A stretch of 64,000 nucleotides of DNA from Apteryx mantelli (taxonomy: Eukaryota > Chordata > Aves > Apterygiformes > Apterygidae), in contig NC_089980.1 in the NCBI RefSeq assembly GCF_036417845.1, forward strand, positions 42,530,501-42,594,500, written 5' to 3'. The notes below the pieces were generated by a model, which was given only the letters and a program-made list of their open reading frames with translations, was not told the origin of the DNA and did no database searches. A program made the position numbers and the translations under genes. This document shows, one piece after another, positions 36,401-51,700 of this stretch. Numbering within the stretch: the first letter of the stretch is position 1; every line of letters begins with the position of its first letter.

Positions 36401-39400
36401 GTTCCTGTGATTTAAGTGAAGAATGCCTAGTACAACAACTATGCTGTAATACAGTCTTTTCTTTTTGGAATTCTGGAAAGGTGTAAATATCAGACTTTAT
36501 TTGTGTAGTTTGCAGAAGATTGTCATTATTTAGTTAATAAATTGTAGACTTGAGTAAGCCGTGATCCCTTCTGACCTGGATATATTTGTGATGCAGTATG
36601 GTAAGCAGTGGCATGGCTCAGCTGCAGGCAAACTTGCATCACAGCTTTGTTATTACTACTGTGGGTGGTTTGTGCACAAAAGAACTGTAGAATCTATATA
36701 CAGTAAAAGGACACTTGGTTTTTGGATGTAGCATAAAGTTTGAGCTAAATTGAGAAATGGGAGCAGTAATGATTACGGTACTTCTTGAAAATGTTTACAT
36801 GTGCGAGGCAGTAGAAAAGGAAAAGATTTATTATCAGTTAATCACTATTAATTGGGCATGTTTATTTTGACTTGCATTGTTTAGTTTAGAACTGTTAAAG
36901 AAATTTGCTTCTTATAGGTTACAATTTGTTAGCTTTGGTTCAGAGTACTTTTGTGTCACTTATATTCTTCAGTGCTTGTGGTGGAACTCTAAATATATTT
37001 AGATATTTAAGTTAAAAAGAAATTATATTACCTTTTTATTTACTTATTTTTAGGAAACTGTTTTGAAATTTCTAAAGAAACTTATTTGCAGCAAATTTTC
37101 AAGAACAGTTACATGCACATTTGGAAACTGGTGTTATTTTTGAAACATGAAGCATTACCAGATTAGATTTATTCCATAAATCTGGCAAAGGTATAAAGAA
37201 AAAATATCATATTGAGATACTTTGTTTATTTTGATTAGAAAGAACTTTAATCTGGGCTCCAACTGATAGAAGATACCTAAGTACTGAGTTTTTGTAAAGA
37301 CATATCCTCACTTAGAACTGATTTTCCAGATCTTGCAAATAAAGTTCTTCACTCTTTTAATCATAAACATCATATCTGGGAGTTGTTTTTGCAGGATTGT
37401 GTTGAATATTTTTATAAAATGACTATGGATTCAGGTTTTCTGAGATAGGGTGAGGGAAAGCACATGGATATTGGTAAATATTTCAGGTGAGCAAGAACTG
37501 AGATGAGAAGAGTTGACAGGATCTAAAGATCAAAGATATTGGTGTTTTCTACTTTTTCATCAGTCTAATATTTTCCTAGTTGTTGAATGGCCACTTACAT
37601 TTACATTACCAGTAATTTAAAATGAAGCTGTCAGAATCCGGTTAAAATAATATCATCTAAGTAATTCGTGTAATGTTTCTGAGTCCTAGGTGTTTCTCTT
37701 ATCTACATATAAACACTCACAGAATTTAGTCCTTACTTAATAAGGCTTTCTTTTTTTCTTCATTAATGCATTTTGACACATTTTATTTATTCACTTTATA
37801 AACTTAGTATAAACCTTATATTTTGTACTTTTTAGTTTTAAAACGAAACAAAAATAAGAAATAAAAAAGGTCTTCATCTGCTTAAATGATTTTCTTTTTA
37901 ATCCTTTTGAAACTGAAATGTATGTCTAGCAATAGAAATTAAGTGTCACAGCAAGCAAATCTTTTTGCTCAGGCTTCATATTCAGAGTTGCTGTGATCGT
38001 CGTCAGTGTTCTGGGTAGGCTTCATTTAGCAACTGTCGGGATGAGATTTCCCCATTTGTAATACCTGCTGATGTCAAAAGCTTGAAAATAAGTTCATCAC
38101 TGTTTCTGTGGCTTTTTTACAATGAATTGAAGATTTGAGTAACATAAAAGGAACCAGAGTGCTCTGACTTCTCTGAGGAAGACTGTCATATTGACGGTTA
38201 TAAAAATGATGCATAGGTGAACTAGAGCAAAGTTTGCAACGTGTTTGCAGGGATTGCTAGGGAATATTTGTTTGGGGGTTTTTTCCTTCCTTTGTAGATG
38301 AGTCTGTGTGAATTATGCCTACTGCTAACAAATTCTCTCTTAAAATCATAGAATATTTTAGGTTGGAAGAGGTCTTTGTAGCTCATCTGGTCCAACCTCC
38401 TGAGCAAAGCAGGAATAACTTTAAAGTTAGATCAGGTTACTCAAGCCCTTGCCTAGTGGATCTTTGAAAATGTCCATGGATGGGAATCCCACAGCCCATG
38501 TGGGCACCTGTTCCAGAGCTTATCTGCCCTCACTGTGAAGAGCTTTTTCCGTATATCCACTTGGGATTTCCCTTTGTGTAACTTGTGACCACTGCCTCTT
38601 GTCCTACCACCTTATGCTTCTGAGAAGAGTCTGGCTTCATCTTCTCTGGTATAGCCATAGCCGCCTTTTCTCCAGGCTGAAAAAAGCCCAGCCCTTGGCT
38701 TCCCCTTGTATGTCATGTGTTTCAGCGCTAGCCAGCTGGGTAGTCCTCCTTTGGACTCACCCCAGTTTCTTTACAGCATCCTTCTTGTACCAGGAAGTCC
38801 AAAATTGGACACAGTACTAGAGGTATGGAGTTCTGGTTTTTTGTTTTTTTTATACAGATCTTGTAGTTTTCATGGTAGCTTGTCTGTCTGACCTTATGGA
38901 AAGAGTGCAAGAGCAGAGCAAGGAGAGTACTTCATTATACTTAGGCACAGGCCTGTGTGCGGCCTCTTTAACAGTGAGCACAGAAAGAAATGAAAGTTGT
39001 CTCCATAAACTTTAAATAGAGCAAATAACAATCATTGCAAATTAAAACAAAATGTAGTCAGAAGAAACAACCACAATAAAACAGCCTCCGTCGGCTTTCA
39101 ACCTCCGTCTGCTTTCAACCTCTGTCTGCTGTCACTGGATTTTAAACCTCTCTTTATATAGTCTTGGATTTTCAAGGACTAAACACTGAACGATATTTCA
39201 AACTGTAGTAACTACCCATAAATTGTCTAGCTCTCACTTTAGGAATTTTTCATGTGAGGAATGTTAAGCAGTTGTAAACATATTGGATCCATCAGTTTAA
39301 GTGGAATTACTTGTATGAGTTAAAGACTTCTGTATCAGGCCCTTTATTTAGGAATTATGCATCTTTAAGGGATGAGGTAAATCAGCTGAGTGACTGAAAA

Positions 39401-42400
39401 TGCCAATACATTAGTCTGTAAAAGCCTTTTTTTTTTTTTAAAGTAGGGATCTAAACTGAAATTTTTAATGAAATGGTAATTTCTTACTGTGCATGTTTTA
39501 ATTTGACACTAATCATGATTATGTTAGAAAGTGCAAGTTGATAACTGAATTAGAAAAGATGAAAAAAACGCATGGCTTTGCTCCTCTTTAACTGCGTTCT
39601 TAGATAAGCCTTTACTAGAAGGAATAGTCTGTCTCATAATTGATGCAAAGTTCTACTGACAGCTTTTACTTAGCAAGATTGTAGGGGGAGAGGCAGAATC
39701 TTCTTTAACATAACCAAAGAAGCAGTAAGTCAGTAAAGCCCTGAATCTAGTCCGCTACTCCCAATACGTTACCTAGTCTAATAAAAGATATTACCTTTCT
39801 CTAAACACCTGGTTTTCCTTAATCCTTAGACCATCATAGTTGCAACAACTTTATTACAGCATTTGTTTAATTTCTTCAGTGTTGCTGGCTAAGTCTTTAT
39901 ATGTAGTAAATGACTTTCTTATTTACAATTTTTTTTCTCTAGACTTTGGGAAGCCTTTTTTATGACTGTCTTACCACTGATAAGGTGGAGCTTTTAAGGT
40001 ATTAAACCCTTGCTATCTAATTTTTTAATCAATAAATGATTTTTTTAACCAGTGTTTCAGAGCCCAAAAGACAAAAGGGAAAGCATGTTGTAATTCATTT
40101 TTCATAAAGCCAAAACTTTTTTTTCTTGAGCAACCATAGTTATATAAACTTGCATATAACAGTATTAGGTAATGGAACAGTGTTTAGGTTATACTGAAAA
40201 TAAATTAAGGAGCATTTACTTCAGCTTGTTACTTTTTGTGTCTCTTCTCCAAAACAATTGAGTTGTTAAAATTCAGTGTATTCCAAATTAGTTGGGGAAA
40301 AAAAATGCTCAAAACCTTTCTAAAATGTGTGTTAGGAGTTCAGAAAGTATCAGAAGTACTTTTGATACGTGCAGATATATTTAAATACTGTACTGGGTTT
40401 AAGTATTTGTTCAAACAAAAAATCTAGATCAAATTGTATTAGTACCTTCCACACTTTGAACCTCACTTAAAGGTCAGTGAGATCGTTGGAAAAATGTTCT
40501 GTGACTTGAATGAGCTTCGGATCGTGGTCTTGCTTACTGATACTTTGCAGATGAAGAATTCTTTCTCCATGCATTATCTAAATCTTTACTGCTTATTTCA
40601 ATATTCTGTTTAGGAAAATATTGAAAGTATTGCAATTTTTGACTTGAGCATTGTCAATGTGGAAAAATTGCAGAGTATCTGTGTCACAGCTTGGAGAGAA
40701 AACTTGAAAATTTCTAGCTTGCCTGACCACAAAATGCTAAATTATGTTGCTGTCATAATAAATGGTTAAGTGTGTATATATAGCAGTGTGATCAAATTAA
40801 TCTCCTTATTCAGTTATGTGTGTGCACAATCTCTCATTTGCAAAAAGTGTGATTTCAGGTGTATGCAGTATAGAGGACATATTCAATACTTTCTTGTGTT
40901 TAAAATATTTGCTGGTTAAATTTGTAAAGTCAAACACAAGCTGTTTCAGTTCTAAAAGTCAGCAACAATTTTTAAGTGCTTAACCAGAAAAGAATATAGC
41001 TCTTTGAGAGAATGTAAGAAAAGATCTAGTCTTTCTTCTACATTAAAATCATTTTGAAGTGGGTGTATCGTTAGACTAGAAGTACTATTGCAGAATAATA
41101 GAATAAAATAGATTTGAGCTGTAATAAAACAATACTCATTCAAAGACTAGGGGCTGCTTAACTGCGCTTCATGTTATTAATTAATTTAAATTGATATTAG
41201 CTGTTGTTACTATTGCCCATTTTCATTAAAAGTTTATTTTTTCTTCTTACTCTGCCTTCCACTGAAGAAAACTTCTGGTGTATAAGTTTAGACTGTTGAA
41301 TGGTATCAACTTTACGAGAGCTGCTTAGTTCATAAATACTTGTTGATGGCTTTAGAATACTTAGCAGATAACCAGGATGTTTCCTCACCAATATTTTGCT
41401 TTAAATTGACTTTTCTTGCAGTGGTTTAAAAAACAAAACCAAATAAACCCTAATATTTATCATACAAACACCTTGCTGTAGAGTACATGTATGTAAATAT
41501 ATTGTCGTGTAGGCCATATATGTTCCAATTTCAAGCAAGTATATCCAGCAAACATTACAGGTTTTTTTTCATTATATATGACTTTGTGATATGTGATTCT
41601 TCATGTGATGTGATCAGATGGATTTTTACTGAAACACAAAAACAGATAGTTTTTTAAAATGTTTTTACACAGTGCTAACAACATTATTAATTACTACAGA
41701 AATTGAGAAATCCTAATATTTTGACATCGTGAGTTAGATGAAAAAGTGTTAAGACTAAATTTTTTTTTTTTTTTTTTTTTCTGAGCCATTTGGATTTGCA
41801 GTGTGTTACATTTTCAGGCTTTTCTTGGCAGTCATGAAACCTAAAGCTTATATACCTTAATAACGAGATACAAAGACAACTCAGTATTTGAAATGAGATT
41901 GAATTGTGTTTGTTTGCAGAGCTATAGTATATCTGTCTACAATATGTTTTTGTTTTCCCAGAAATGCCATCTTTTTCTGGAAATCTTGTTTTCATAGAAT
42001 TTGAGATCTTGGACAATTTCTTTGGGATTTCTTTATGTGTAGAAATCCAGGCCAACAGCACTTGTTCATATTTAGTGGATTCTGTTGTTCGTAAGTACTA
42101 AGTCCAATATGTGGGATTTACTGCTCAGGCAAATGACAAGCTAGGTGCATCCTTTGCACATTTAGCTTGCTCCATATTTTCCAGTTAGGAAGATGGCATA
42201 GCTGATTGTTAAGCAGTAGAAGCAAAGCTGAAACTACAAATTATTTGTTGGATAATTGTTAGAAATTCTTTTTTATGTCTTTTTTCTGTATTTTTTTGGT
42301 TTAAGTTTAGCCTTAAATATTTTTGTAGGCAATGCAATGCTGTCCTGAGATTGACAGGCATTTTGCTGTGTAAAGATTGCTGTATGCGGCTTGTGGTGAA

Positions 42401-45400
42401 TAGCACTTTCTCTTCTTTTAGTAAAAATTAAATCTGTCACAAAGTGTTACAAATATATGCCTGCATGTTCTAGCCTGTAAATAAAATGACCTCTTCAAGT
42501 TTCCTAACACAGTGAAACAAATTCACAAATTTGGGCAAGTTTTAGTCATCCTATTTTAAATGCTTTTTCTTTTTTTTCTTTCTTTTTTTTTTTAATTAGG
42601 CTCTATAGTTCTGATCTCAGTACTTGTTATTAAAGAAAGTAGTCCCTCTAGGAACTCTAACAATCACAACAGGAGTAACTTTGCTAAGATATACTGGAGA
42701 CAGATTTCTCCAGCAACATTTTAGCTAATCTGTCTGGAAGCAGTCCATGAACTTCTGAACAGGGAGCCATACAATATTGCATAAACTCATGAAAGATTTT
42801 TTCAGCAAAGCCTCTCCTTGGATTATGTGTCTTTGATGTGTTTTGTTTGAAGTAGCTAAGAGACAATTTATTGAACAAAGCATCCCCTTAACTATACCAA
42901 AACTCAGCTTCCTGGCAGGAAAAAAAAAAAACGAAATTCTGGGCATTCTGATAACCCTGAGGGAACATGACTGTGAAAACAGCCCTTTAGTGTGTGTTCT
43001 TCATGTATGAATATTTTAAAGTCTTCACAAGACTACCATCAATAAGCTTAACAAAAAGTTGGGATTTATATTCATAAAAACTGGTGTGTAAAGATGCAGA
43101 CTTTGCCTGAATAAACCGACATTTTGCAGATGTAGATTTTTCAAAATAAATTATGCATGGTAGAGAAGAGCTGCTGTTTCCATGCTGTCTTTCCCAGTAT
43201 AGAATCTGCTCCACCACTGTTAGGCACAGCTTTCATTTGTGGATGACAATCTTCAAGAATCCTTTTGGTGGAAGCTGTTCAGAGAATCCACCTTCTTCCT
43301 AGCCTCTCATAATTAGTATTGCAAACTTTTCAGATATCTGTTACCATTACATCTTGTGATGAATGGGAGACTGTGTGTATTTTCTGAAGATTATAACTAA
43401 CTCTTAGCATCTGAGAGATCCTTCACTTTGTCAAGAGTAATTCTGCAGTGTTTTTATCTTTTAATAACGTTTTGTGTGTGACTAATGTGCATGAAGCCTT
43501 CTATATGGTTTTCACCAAACAGATTGTACATCTTAGGTTGAAAAACAATAGGCGCATATCTTAAACTTTGTGAGTATTTAGCATGTAGATATTAGTTTTT
43601 AAATCGATTGATTAACTATCGACCCACCTATATATATACACTTATGATTTCAGTATAAAACTCCGTGGAAGAAAGAATTAAAATTAGACTGATAAGGCAG
43701 TTTGGTATTCCATTTTGCCTTGAAATATTTCAAAGTAGAAAAAGAACAAAGTATATCTTTAACAAGTAAGTATACCAATTCCCGTTGATTCCAAGAGCAA
43801 TTACTTAAAAGAAGTATGAATTAGTAAGGTCAGGCCTGGCTTTTATATGACTTAATTCACTGTAGACTTTATCACACACAGACTTTCAAAATTGGTATTG
43901 ACTAGCATTCATAATATTAAACAGAGATTTGTAATTGCGTGTTGAGTTTTGAAATTTGTTCATTCGTAAACATATATGTCTACGCAAGTTGTAGTTCTGT
44001 TTAGTTCATAAGCTTAGTTCTTTGTGAACCAGCTGATCCAATAGAGAGTGTTCCTTTTCACTGAGTCTTCCAATCTTTTGGGGAGCTGAAATCACAGTCC
44101 TCAGCTTGATCCTAAGCAAAGGAGCCTTGTCAGTCCTGCACTGAGTTCCTAGTCTCTCGTCTCTTATAAAGTCAGTTTTATTCTCAGACTTCCTGAAGGA
44201 GCTGATCCTCCATCCTGCTTTCATGGCAGGTTGTGCTTCAGTTTTAGAAGGCTTATGGTTGCAGCTTCATTGATAGCATTGGTAGTCCTCTTTCCTCATC
44301 GGCGGTTCCCCAGAGCCCTGAGAATGTCCTCAGGTCCGTGTTGCCTTCAGGCTTTTTGAATTGACTTGATTGTTAATTTTAATGTATTCTGAATGAAAGA
44401 AATGAATCCTATAAATCTGGACAGGATTTTTTTTATATATAAATATAAAAGAATGATCAAATTTCTTCTTAGATATTAAAATGAAACTCATAACTAGCAC
44501 TTTTACGGTGTTTCTATGCAATGCAGTATTAATATTGTTTATAATTACATTTGACTATGACCATACATTGGCTTTGATATGTTTACATTTTATGAATGTT
44601 CAGTGTTTTCTGGTAGGCTATTCAGACTTCATTGATGCAATGCGGTGTATATAATGGATTTATGAATCAAATATCACAAGAAAAACTCACTGACTTTTTT
44701 TTGTTCTGACAGTGTGAGGTATATGAAATTTTGTCTTACGTTTACATGTGTGATGATTTTAGCTGGTAGCTTTTTGTGATGAATAGGGACCTCAAGTTAA
44801 TAGCATGCTGCCACACCTTTACCATTTTCTTTAGAACATATTGGAAAACTGTTCTGCAGGAGACACGACACAATAGTTGGAAATATATATCTTTAACAAC
44901 TTGAGAAAAGAGGAAAGGAGTAAGAAGACTTAACAGCCCAAAATGCTAGATCTGGAAGAGCCGAAGAGCAGGGATGTAAAAATAGAAGAGCAACTGTACT
45001 TGGTCAGACCAAAGTTACATCTAGCCCAGTATATTGTCTCTGACGGTAACTAACGGTCAATGCCTAGGGAAACACAGGGTAAGCATGGTGAGCTGCTGTG
45101 CCCAAGTTTTTGTGTTTTTTTTGTTTTGTTTTGTTTTTTGTTTTTTGTTTTGTTTTTAGCCTCCAGCCATTTGTAGTTCAGGGGCTTTCTGATGCAAAAG
45201 TGGTTTTTCTTTCATGAACTAGTCCAGTCTCCACTGAAGCCCACGTGAACTTTTAGCATCCACAACATCCATTGCAAGGAGTTTCAAAGCTTAAACTTCA
45301 TATTGTGTGAAGAATCATTTCCTCCTGCTTGTTTTGAACCTGCCATGTGCGAGCTTCATTTGATACCCCCCACCTTCTGACAGCTCATTATTGTCTTCAG

Positions 45401-48400
45401 CATTCAGATGCTATGGTGGTGGGCATCAGAAATTCCTAAAATAGATAAATGGGGTGTTTTCTAATAATGATTATGTCTTGATTTTTAACATCTGGAATCT
45501 AAAATCTATATGTACTGTCTTTGTTGGGTGTTCTGGTCTTTTGGAGCAGATGTTGAGTGTATTTCCTTTCAGCATGTTTCTGTTTCTTTCTTTGACATCA
45601 TACTGTAATGGATTAAACTAAGCAATTTGGCAGCTACTCAGGCTTTTAAATAAACTTTAAGTTGGAGAAGCATTGCATCTCTTGTGGCGCCAGACCAGCA
45701 GCTATCTATACATTGTCCTTTTCCTCTTATGCAAGGATTGTTTTTTCTTTCTTTTTTTTATAATCTTGGCTTATTTATCACTTTCTCAATAAATAAAATG
45801 CAGAAGAATAATTTTAGCCTTTCTGTATACAAAATCTGCAAGTCCTTAAGCCTAGTAAATCAAATCCAAGGTAGGTTTTGCTTCTGGTAAGTTTTATCAA
45901 AGAATTAATTCCTTCTTGATTACTTTATCCTTTTTCAAATACTCCCTTCTTTTTTTTTTTTTTTTTTTTTTGTCAGGAGATGTTGGAATTCTGGAAAAAC
46001 AGTTTTAGAAGCTGTATAAATCCAGGGCAAGTCTTTGTAAATGACAGCTGTTGAAAGGAAAGTGTAAAGCCTGACACTCTAATCTGGTATCTTTATTACA
46101 TATCCTGTCAACTATAGACTCTCTTGAGTTCTAGTTTAATTGTCCATTTGACTATTACAGTCAATAATAGCTTTCATCACTTTTTAACTTGTAACTCTAA
46201 TCAATTTTGATAATTTTATTGATTTTTTTTTTCCTGTTTTACAGACAGTTGAAAATGCAAGATAATGGTCCTCCATCATTTTACCTCATTGTTTATAGTC
46301 TGTCAGTCAGTGTGAAGTGTAGGATCTTAGAATACTTGCAATGTTTTTCAAGAATAGGGCAGTTTACAGTAATTAATAAGAAATTGAGTCAGAAATATGG
46401 AAAAAAGTTTTTAGTATTTTATCTCTTGAGATAGTCAACTAGTCATACATTTTCCTTGTACAGCTCTAAGAGTATCAATAGAATTTTTTTAAATGATATA
46501 CATGATTAAAAAAAAAGTCTACTATAAATAGCAAAGAAGCACAGGCAGATAATGAAAAACAATTTATTTTTCAGATATCACCCCTTCAAAGGGGTCTTAC
46601 TTGAGGAAAATATGACTGTCTTCACAAGTAGTACAAGAAAGTTTGCCACGTATAAATGAGGAAAAAAACATATGCTATATTCATGTGTACAAATAGTTTC
46701 TTCAAATTGTACCAACTTATCAGTAATGGAATCCAGATCATCATAGTCAAGGGGACTGCTTCTTGTTGACTGCATTAAAAACCCTCTCCTTTAAAACAAA
46801 ATCAGGACCAGATATCTCCAAATATATTGTGTCATAACCTGTAAATTCTCTGCAGTCAGCCATGGCAGATGAGCTGTATGTCTGCTGCAGCCAAATCCCA
46901 ATTTTCCTTCCAAGTATTCAGCTGTACTGCTGTCATTAAGCTTATCTACTGTCTGGGGAAAATCAAGTAGAAGTTAATGGTATGGTGTTTTACAGAGGAA
47001 AAAAAAATAGACTTTTATTAGGCACTTCTGCAAGTAGAAGTGAGAAATGTGAAAAAAGATGATCAAGTAAAGGTATAGCTAATACTGCTGTTCTATAAAA
47101 GCTTCTTGTATAGACACAGTTCTAACAGAAAAGATTGCTTTTACCAATGTGATTTAGATTGTTTTCATAGTGAGTGATGATTTTACTATGCTGATATAAG
47201 CACAAGTTCTCCTGTATACCCTTATTCAAGCTAGGGGTACTTTGCTGGTTTAGTATAGTAGTATTCCCAGAACAGTAAAATGCCCCTAGTATAACTGTAT
47301 CCTTAAATGAGTTTCTAACCACAATATAATCTTCCCTGGTTGCAATTTATGAAGTCATATGTGAAATATTTTTGGATTCTTTAGCTGTAATGTATCAATG
47401 GCCACAATTCCTGAAATCTACAGTCTTTAAAGAGACTAACTCCTATCATTTCAAAAAATGATCCAGCCCTAGAAAAAGGTGCACAAAGGTAATGTAAGTA
47501 GTAATAAATGTTATCAGCTAATGATGGTACTTAATTATGGAATAAGTCAAGGCATGAAGCTTTTCAGTTCCAGAAAATCTAAATTCCATTGGATCTAGAA
47601 TAAATGTCTTTAAGTGTGATCCTGTATTACTGAAGACAGCTGATGTGTAATTAAGAATTACTGTTAATTGTATTTCAGTTCTATACAAAGCTATGTAAAT
47701 TGACCTTGGAAAATACATTATGCCTAATATATTAATTATCTCTACCTTTCTTTATTCCATAGTGCTTTGGCAGGATATAATGGTACTATCTTTGCATATG
47801 GTCAAACAGGCAGTGGTAAAACTTTCACCATCACAGGAGGAGCAGAACGTTACAGTGATCGAGGCATTATTCCCAGGACTCTATCTTATATTTTTCATCA
47901 ATTGCAGAAGGTATGGAACTTTGTTTTCTATTTCTCTTACATGTCTAGTTTACAACTACTTGATTATATTGCGAAAGACTCCCTTTATAATAGGGTTACG
48001 GGTAAGCCCTGAAATTAGAGAAAATATTTAAGAAAGCATGTAACTTACTACAGGAGAAAATTACTAATACTATTGGGTGACCTGGTTTGTTTCAGTAGAC
48101 TGAAAATAATGGATGTCATTGGAGGGGTTTTTGTAGTTTTCAAAAGCATGCTATTTCTAGTTGATGGGACTGGATCACATTTAGATCACATAATTGGTTC
48201 TAATTTTCTTAACTTGAACTATATTAGCTCCACTGTAATTTATGTATTGCATGCATTACATCACACACATTAAATACAAAAAATACTCTGATTTCTTTGC
48301 AACTGTAAACCAAAAAGATTGTATAAAAGATGTACCGTTGCTTTCACTTTTCATGTTACTTAATTTCTTTGTGTTTGACTGATGCTTGTAAAAAATACAT

Positions 48401-48766
48401 ATATAATAGCAAAATGAATAATAAGCATTTTAAAATAATGTTAGTTATTAGCTAGAGTATATTATAGAACTACAATGCTAAATGCATTTAAGTATTATGA
48501 AAAGCAATTTTTAAAGTCGATAGTGCAAATCTTTTCAAAAGAGGAGAGAGATGCATATTCATTTTCCTTTCATGTTCTTTTCTTTTTAACTCCAGTTATG
48601 CACTTGTATGGAATTTACGTGTTTGTAAGTGATATTAGTAATAAGTCTGATTCACTGAGTATAGTTGGATGGTAAGTGAAGATATGTTAGGCAAATTTCT
48701 TTACATAATTACACACATATAGCATATAGACAAGTAAGCTGTAAACAGTAAGAAATGTCATGAATG

Positions 48767-48797
<31 letters not shown>

Positions 48798-51700
48798 CCT
48801 AGTGTATTCTTTCCAAGATGCACTTGTCCATTTGTTTCTCATTGAATTTATTGAAAAAGAATTCCTTTGGCCTGTTTTTTTAAAAGGATATTGGTACTTT
48901 AAAGACTAGTTAATAGTGATTAGAAAAACACTTTCAAAGACTGTAAATTGTAGTCTGAAACCCAGTTTTGCAGATGCTTTACACATGAAACTTTCACTGG
49001 AGCCAGAGAAAGAGGTGTATTTGTATGGGTGAAGTGACAATGGATTTGGCTTCATCAAAAAAGTTAGGCAGTAGTAAAAAACAGCAGTAGTAAATACTTA
49101 AAATATTTGTTTTCTCTCTTCCCTTTTCCCTCTTGTTTTAGTATTTCTGAGTCTTACAGTTCTCAGTAGTTCATTTTTTTTTAGATATTCCACGGAAGAG
49201 TTTCCTGCCACCGACAGCTCAATGGCAACTGCTCTTTGATTACTGAACTTGACATAGCTGTTAGGGCAAAATATGACTCCAGTGTTGTAATTAACCTAAA
49301 ACCAAGAGCTATAAAATTGCTTTTCAGCTAATCCAGTGATGTAAAAGTGAATGGTATTAAGATATTTAAACAACCCTAGCTGTGCCCTGCAGAAGTAGTA
49401 GAAGAAGCCTTACAAATTTTCAGAATAGTTTTGTGATTACAGAAAGAAAAGTACCTTGGAAAAATAGTAACTGTAATTGTTGCATTTACAAATTAATCAA
49501 GTTGATGTACACATCACTGTACACCACTGAATTTGAAATCTTGTACTTTTTCACTTTGAATCAAGAAAAATGCAGTGTTGCCTTGTGTGCCAAAAAAATA
49601 TCATGCCTGGCAGAAAGAGAATTGGCTGAATTTGGCAGAAAGAGAATACTAATTTTAATTTAATTGTATGGTTCTTCTGGATTTACTATGCCCTAAAAAA
49701 GACAACTGAAACTGAATTTGGTGATTTCTTCTATTTTTTTATGTACAGAAAACATGGCAGCAATTCAGTTTTACAGAAGGTAATAATAGCATTTAAAATA
49801 CTACACTACACAGTAATGTCTCAACATCTAAGAGCCTCTTTACAAATGATTATGAAAAAAACATGAAAAATCATAACTTGCCAGAAACATTCCTTAATAT
49901 CTCTCTATGTTAATTTTCCTAATAATAGCCAACTGATATGCTTCAGGAATGTAAATAAAGTGACAGCAACAACATTTCTCCATTGAATAGTGAAGTTAAT
50001 TTCAAGTCCTGCACTCTTAATCCAAAGTCTTTTCACTGACCTACAGCCCACAGGTTGGAAGGAAAGATTAAATAACACATACCATTTTTGCCACATGAGA
50101 GGACTGAGGAAAAAAAACAACAACAAGCTGATGATACTGTGATTGGCATTGAAGGTATAAGAACTTCAGGAAAAAAGTTCTTTTTTTGTGTTTGGTTATA
50201 ACCAAAATATTGTAGAATGATTTTAATTTGACATTTGTATGCAATAAAATGCAATTATTCTAGTGCTCTTGCAACTATAGGAGGCAAAAGTGAAGAGAGG
50301 AAAAGGACGTTTGTTTTTCAGTCTGATGTAATAGAGGTTTTGTTTCCTCATTTAGTCCATCAGGCCTATGACTAATTTAAGATTAATCTTCACATTTTAA
50401 CAAAGCTATTAAATTAAACAAATTTGTGCATTATTTGACCCTAACATCAATCTTTAACTCGTACTTTTATATGCTCTCATTCATCTAATATAGAGTTGGA
50501 TCCTGCCAATTCTTCCTCATAAGGGTATGTATCTCAGTCACATGAACATACCCTGCCTTAGTAAGGATTAACAATATTGAATAGTTATCTTGATTCTTTA
50601 AAGGTATGACTTCGGCAGGTATGTCTACACAGCATATTATGAGTGCATGTAAATTTGTTCTTGTGTGAATAAGATGAAAAAAAGCTGTGTAATCACGTTC
50701 CTTGGACATTCTGCTGCACTCACGGGACTACAGGGAGGACTTTTGTTGTAAAAAGTAAATAGGGTGGTCTTGCATTTGCCAACAATGTGCGGTGTAAGCA
50801 CATCAACATGCTTGTACAGTGCTAATTATGTAATAAAAACATGAAGAAAGATAACTAATGTATTTGCCTCGTTCTCAGCAAATATACTCTATAGAAACAA
50901 AAATGTTTGAGTTTCTATTTTTGTACTGATTTTTCTGATCCTAAGCTCTACCTAGCTGGCTTTTAGGGATATTTCTACCTGCCTGTTTCCAGATCATTGT
51001 TTAATACGTTTTCTTTCTCTGCCTCCTCTTGGTGCTTTATCCTTCCACGTGCCTTTCTTATTGTATCCTTCTCTTGTTTCATTTCTTTTTCTCTATATAA
51101 CAGAGCTTTGGAAAGCACTGCCACAAGAGAAAACTGTCATCCGCCTCCTATCCATAGATATGATGGAACAGAGAAAAGTGATCTTAGGGGACAAAATAAA
51201 AGACTTTTGAAGCCCTCACATGGGCTGATGAGACCAAGCAGTTGAAAGCAAGGAAATAAATTTTTTTATTAAAAAAAGAGAGGCAAATCAAAACCTTTAT
51301 TTTTAATAACATCTCCTTTTAATTTTATTGTTTAGAAATTCTCCTAGTTTCACAGCTTCCTGTTTGAACAGTTTCTTAATCCATTTTTTCCATCCATCTG
51401 TAGTGTATCTTTTGAAACAGTGTCCCTTGAAACAGTGGTCTGTCATGATCAATAAAAGGCTCCTATAGGAAATAGTTATTCAATGAAAATGAGAACTTCA
51501 TATCTCAAGGTATTTTGAAAAAACTGTAGCAGATTGGATTACAGAACTGCTACTGTAAGTGTGATATGAGTGCTTTCACAGTGGTTTCATCTGCTGAAAA
51601 AGAAGTGACTAATTTTCTTTCATTTTGAAAATCATAGCCCATTATTTTGAGGTTTATGTTGTTTGGATTTGGCTTTGGGGGAGGAGAAAATTCTGTCTGT

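Larger units (their letters stand above)
29839..47762 (+). other. KIF6: KIF6 intron 3 (17.9 kb)
   Basis: This phase-2 intron separates the N-terminal strands from the P-loop exon. No additional exon is needed: the flanking exons encode adjacent stretches of the motor. It is AT-rich, with many T-runs and several relic repeats listed separately. I saw no nested gene in either strand. Confidence 0.85.

Noticed and set aside
36555-36600. 'gatcccttctgacctggatatatttgtgatgcag' resembling a CR1 3' end
   Set aside because: Too short and without flanking CR1 sequence. It could be a scrap but is not supportable.
38599-38891. Short + strand open frames in the 38.6-38.9 kb stretch
   Set aside because: They read the complement of an antisense CR1 fragment.
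41687-42061. 124-codon minus-strand open frame in intron 3
   Set aside because: It spans a poly-T tract (poly-Lys in translation), has no recognised motif or splice signals, and is plausible by chance in AT-rich DNA.
49608-49649. Duplicated GGCAGAAAGAGAAT
   Set aside because: Two 14-bp copies 28 bp apart in AT-rich intron DNA. Noted, but too slight to treat as an element.
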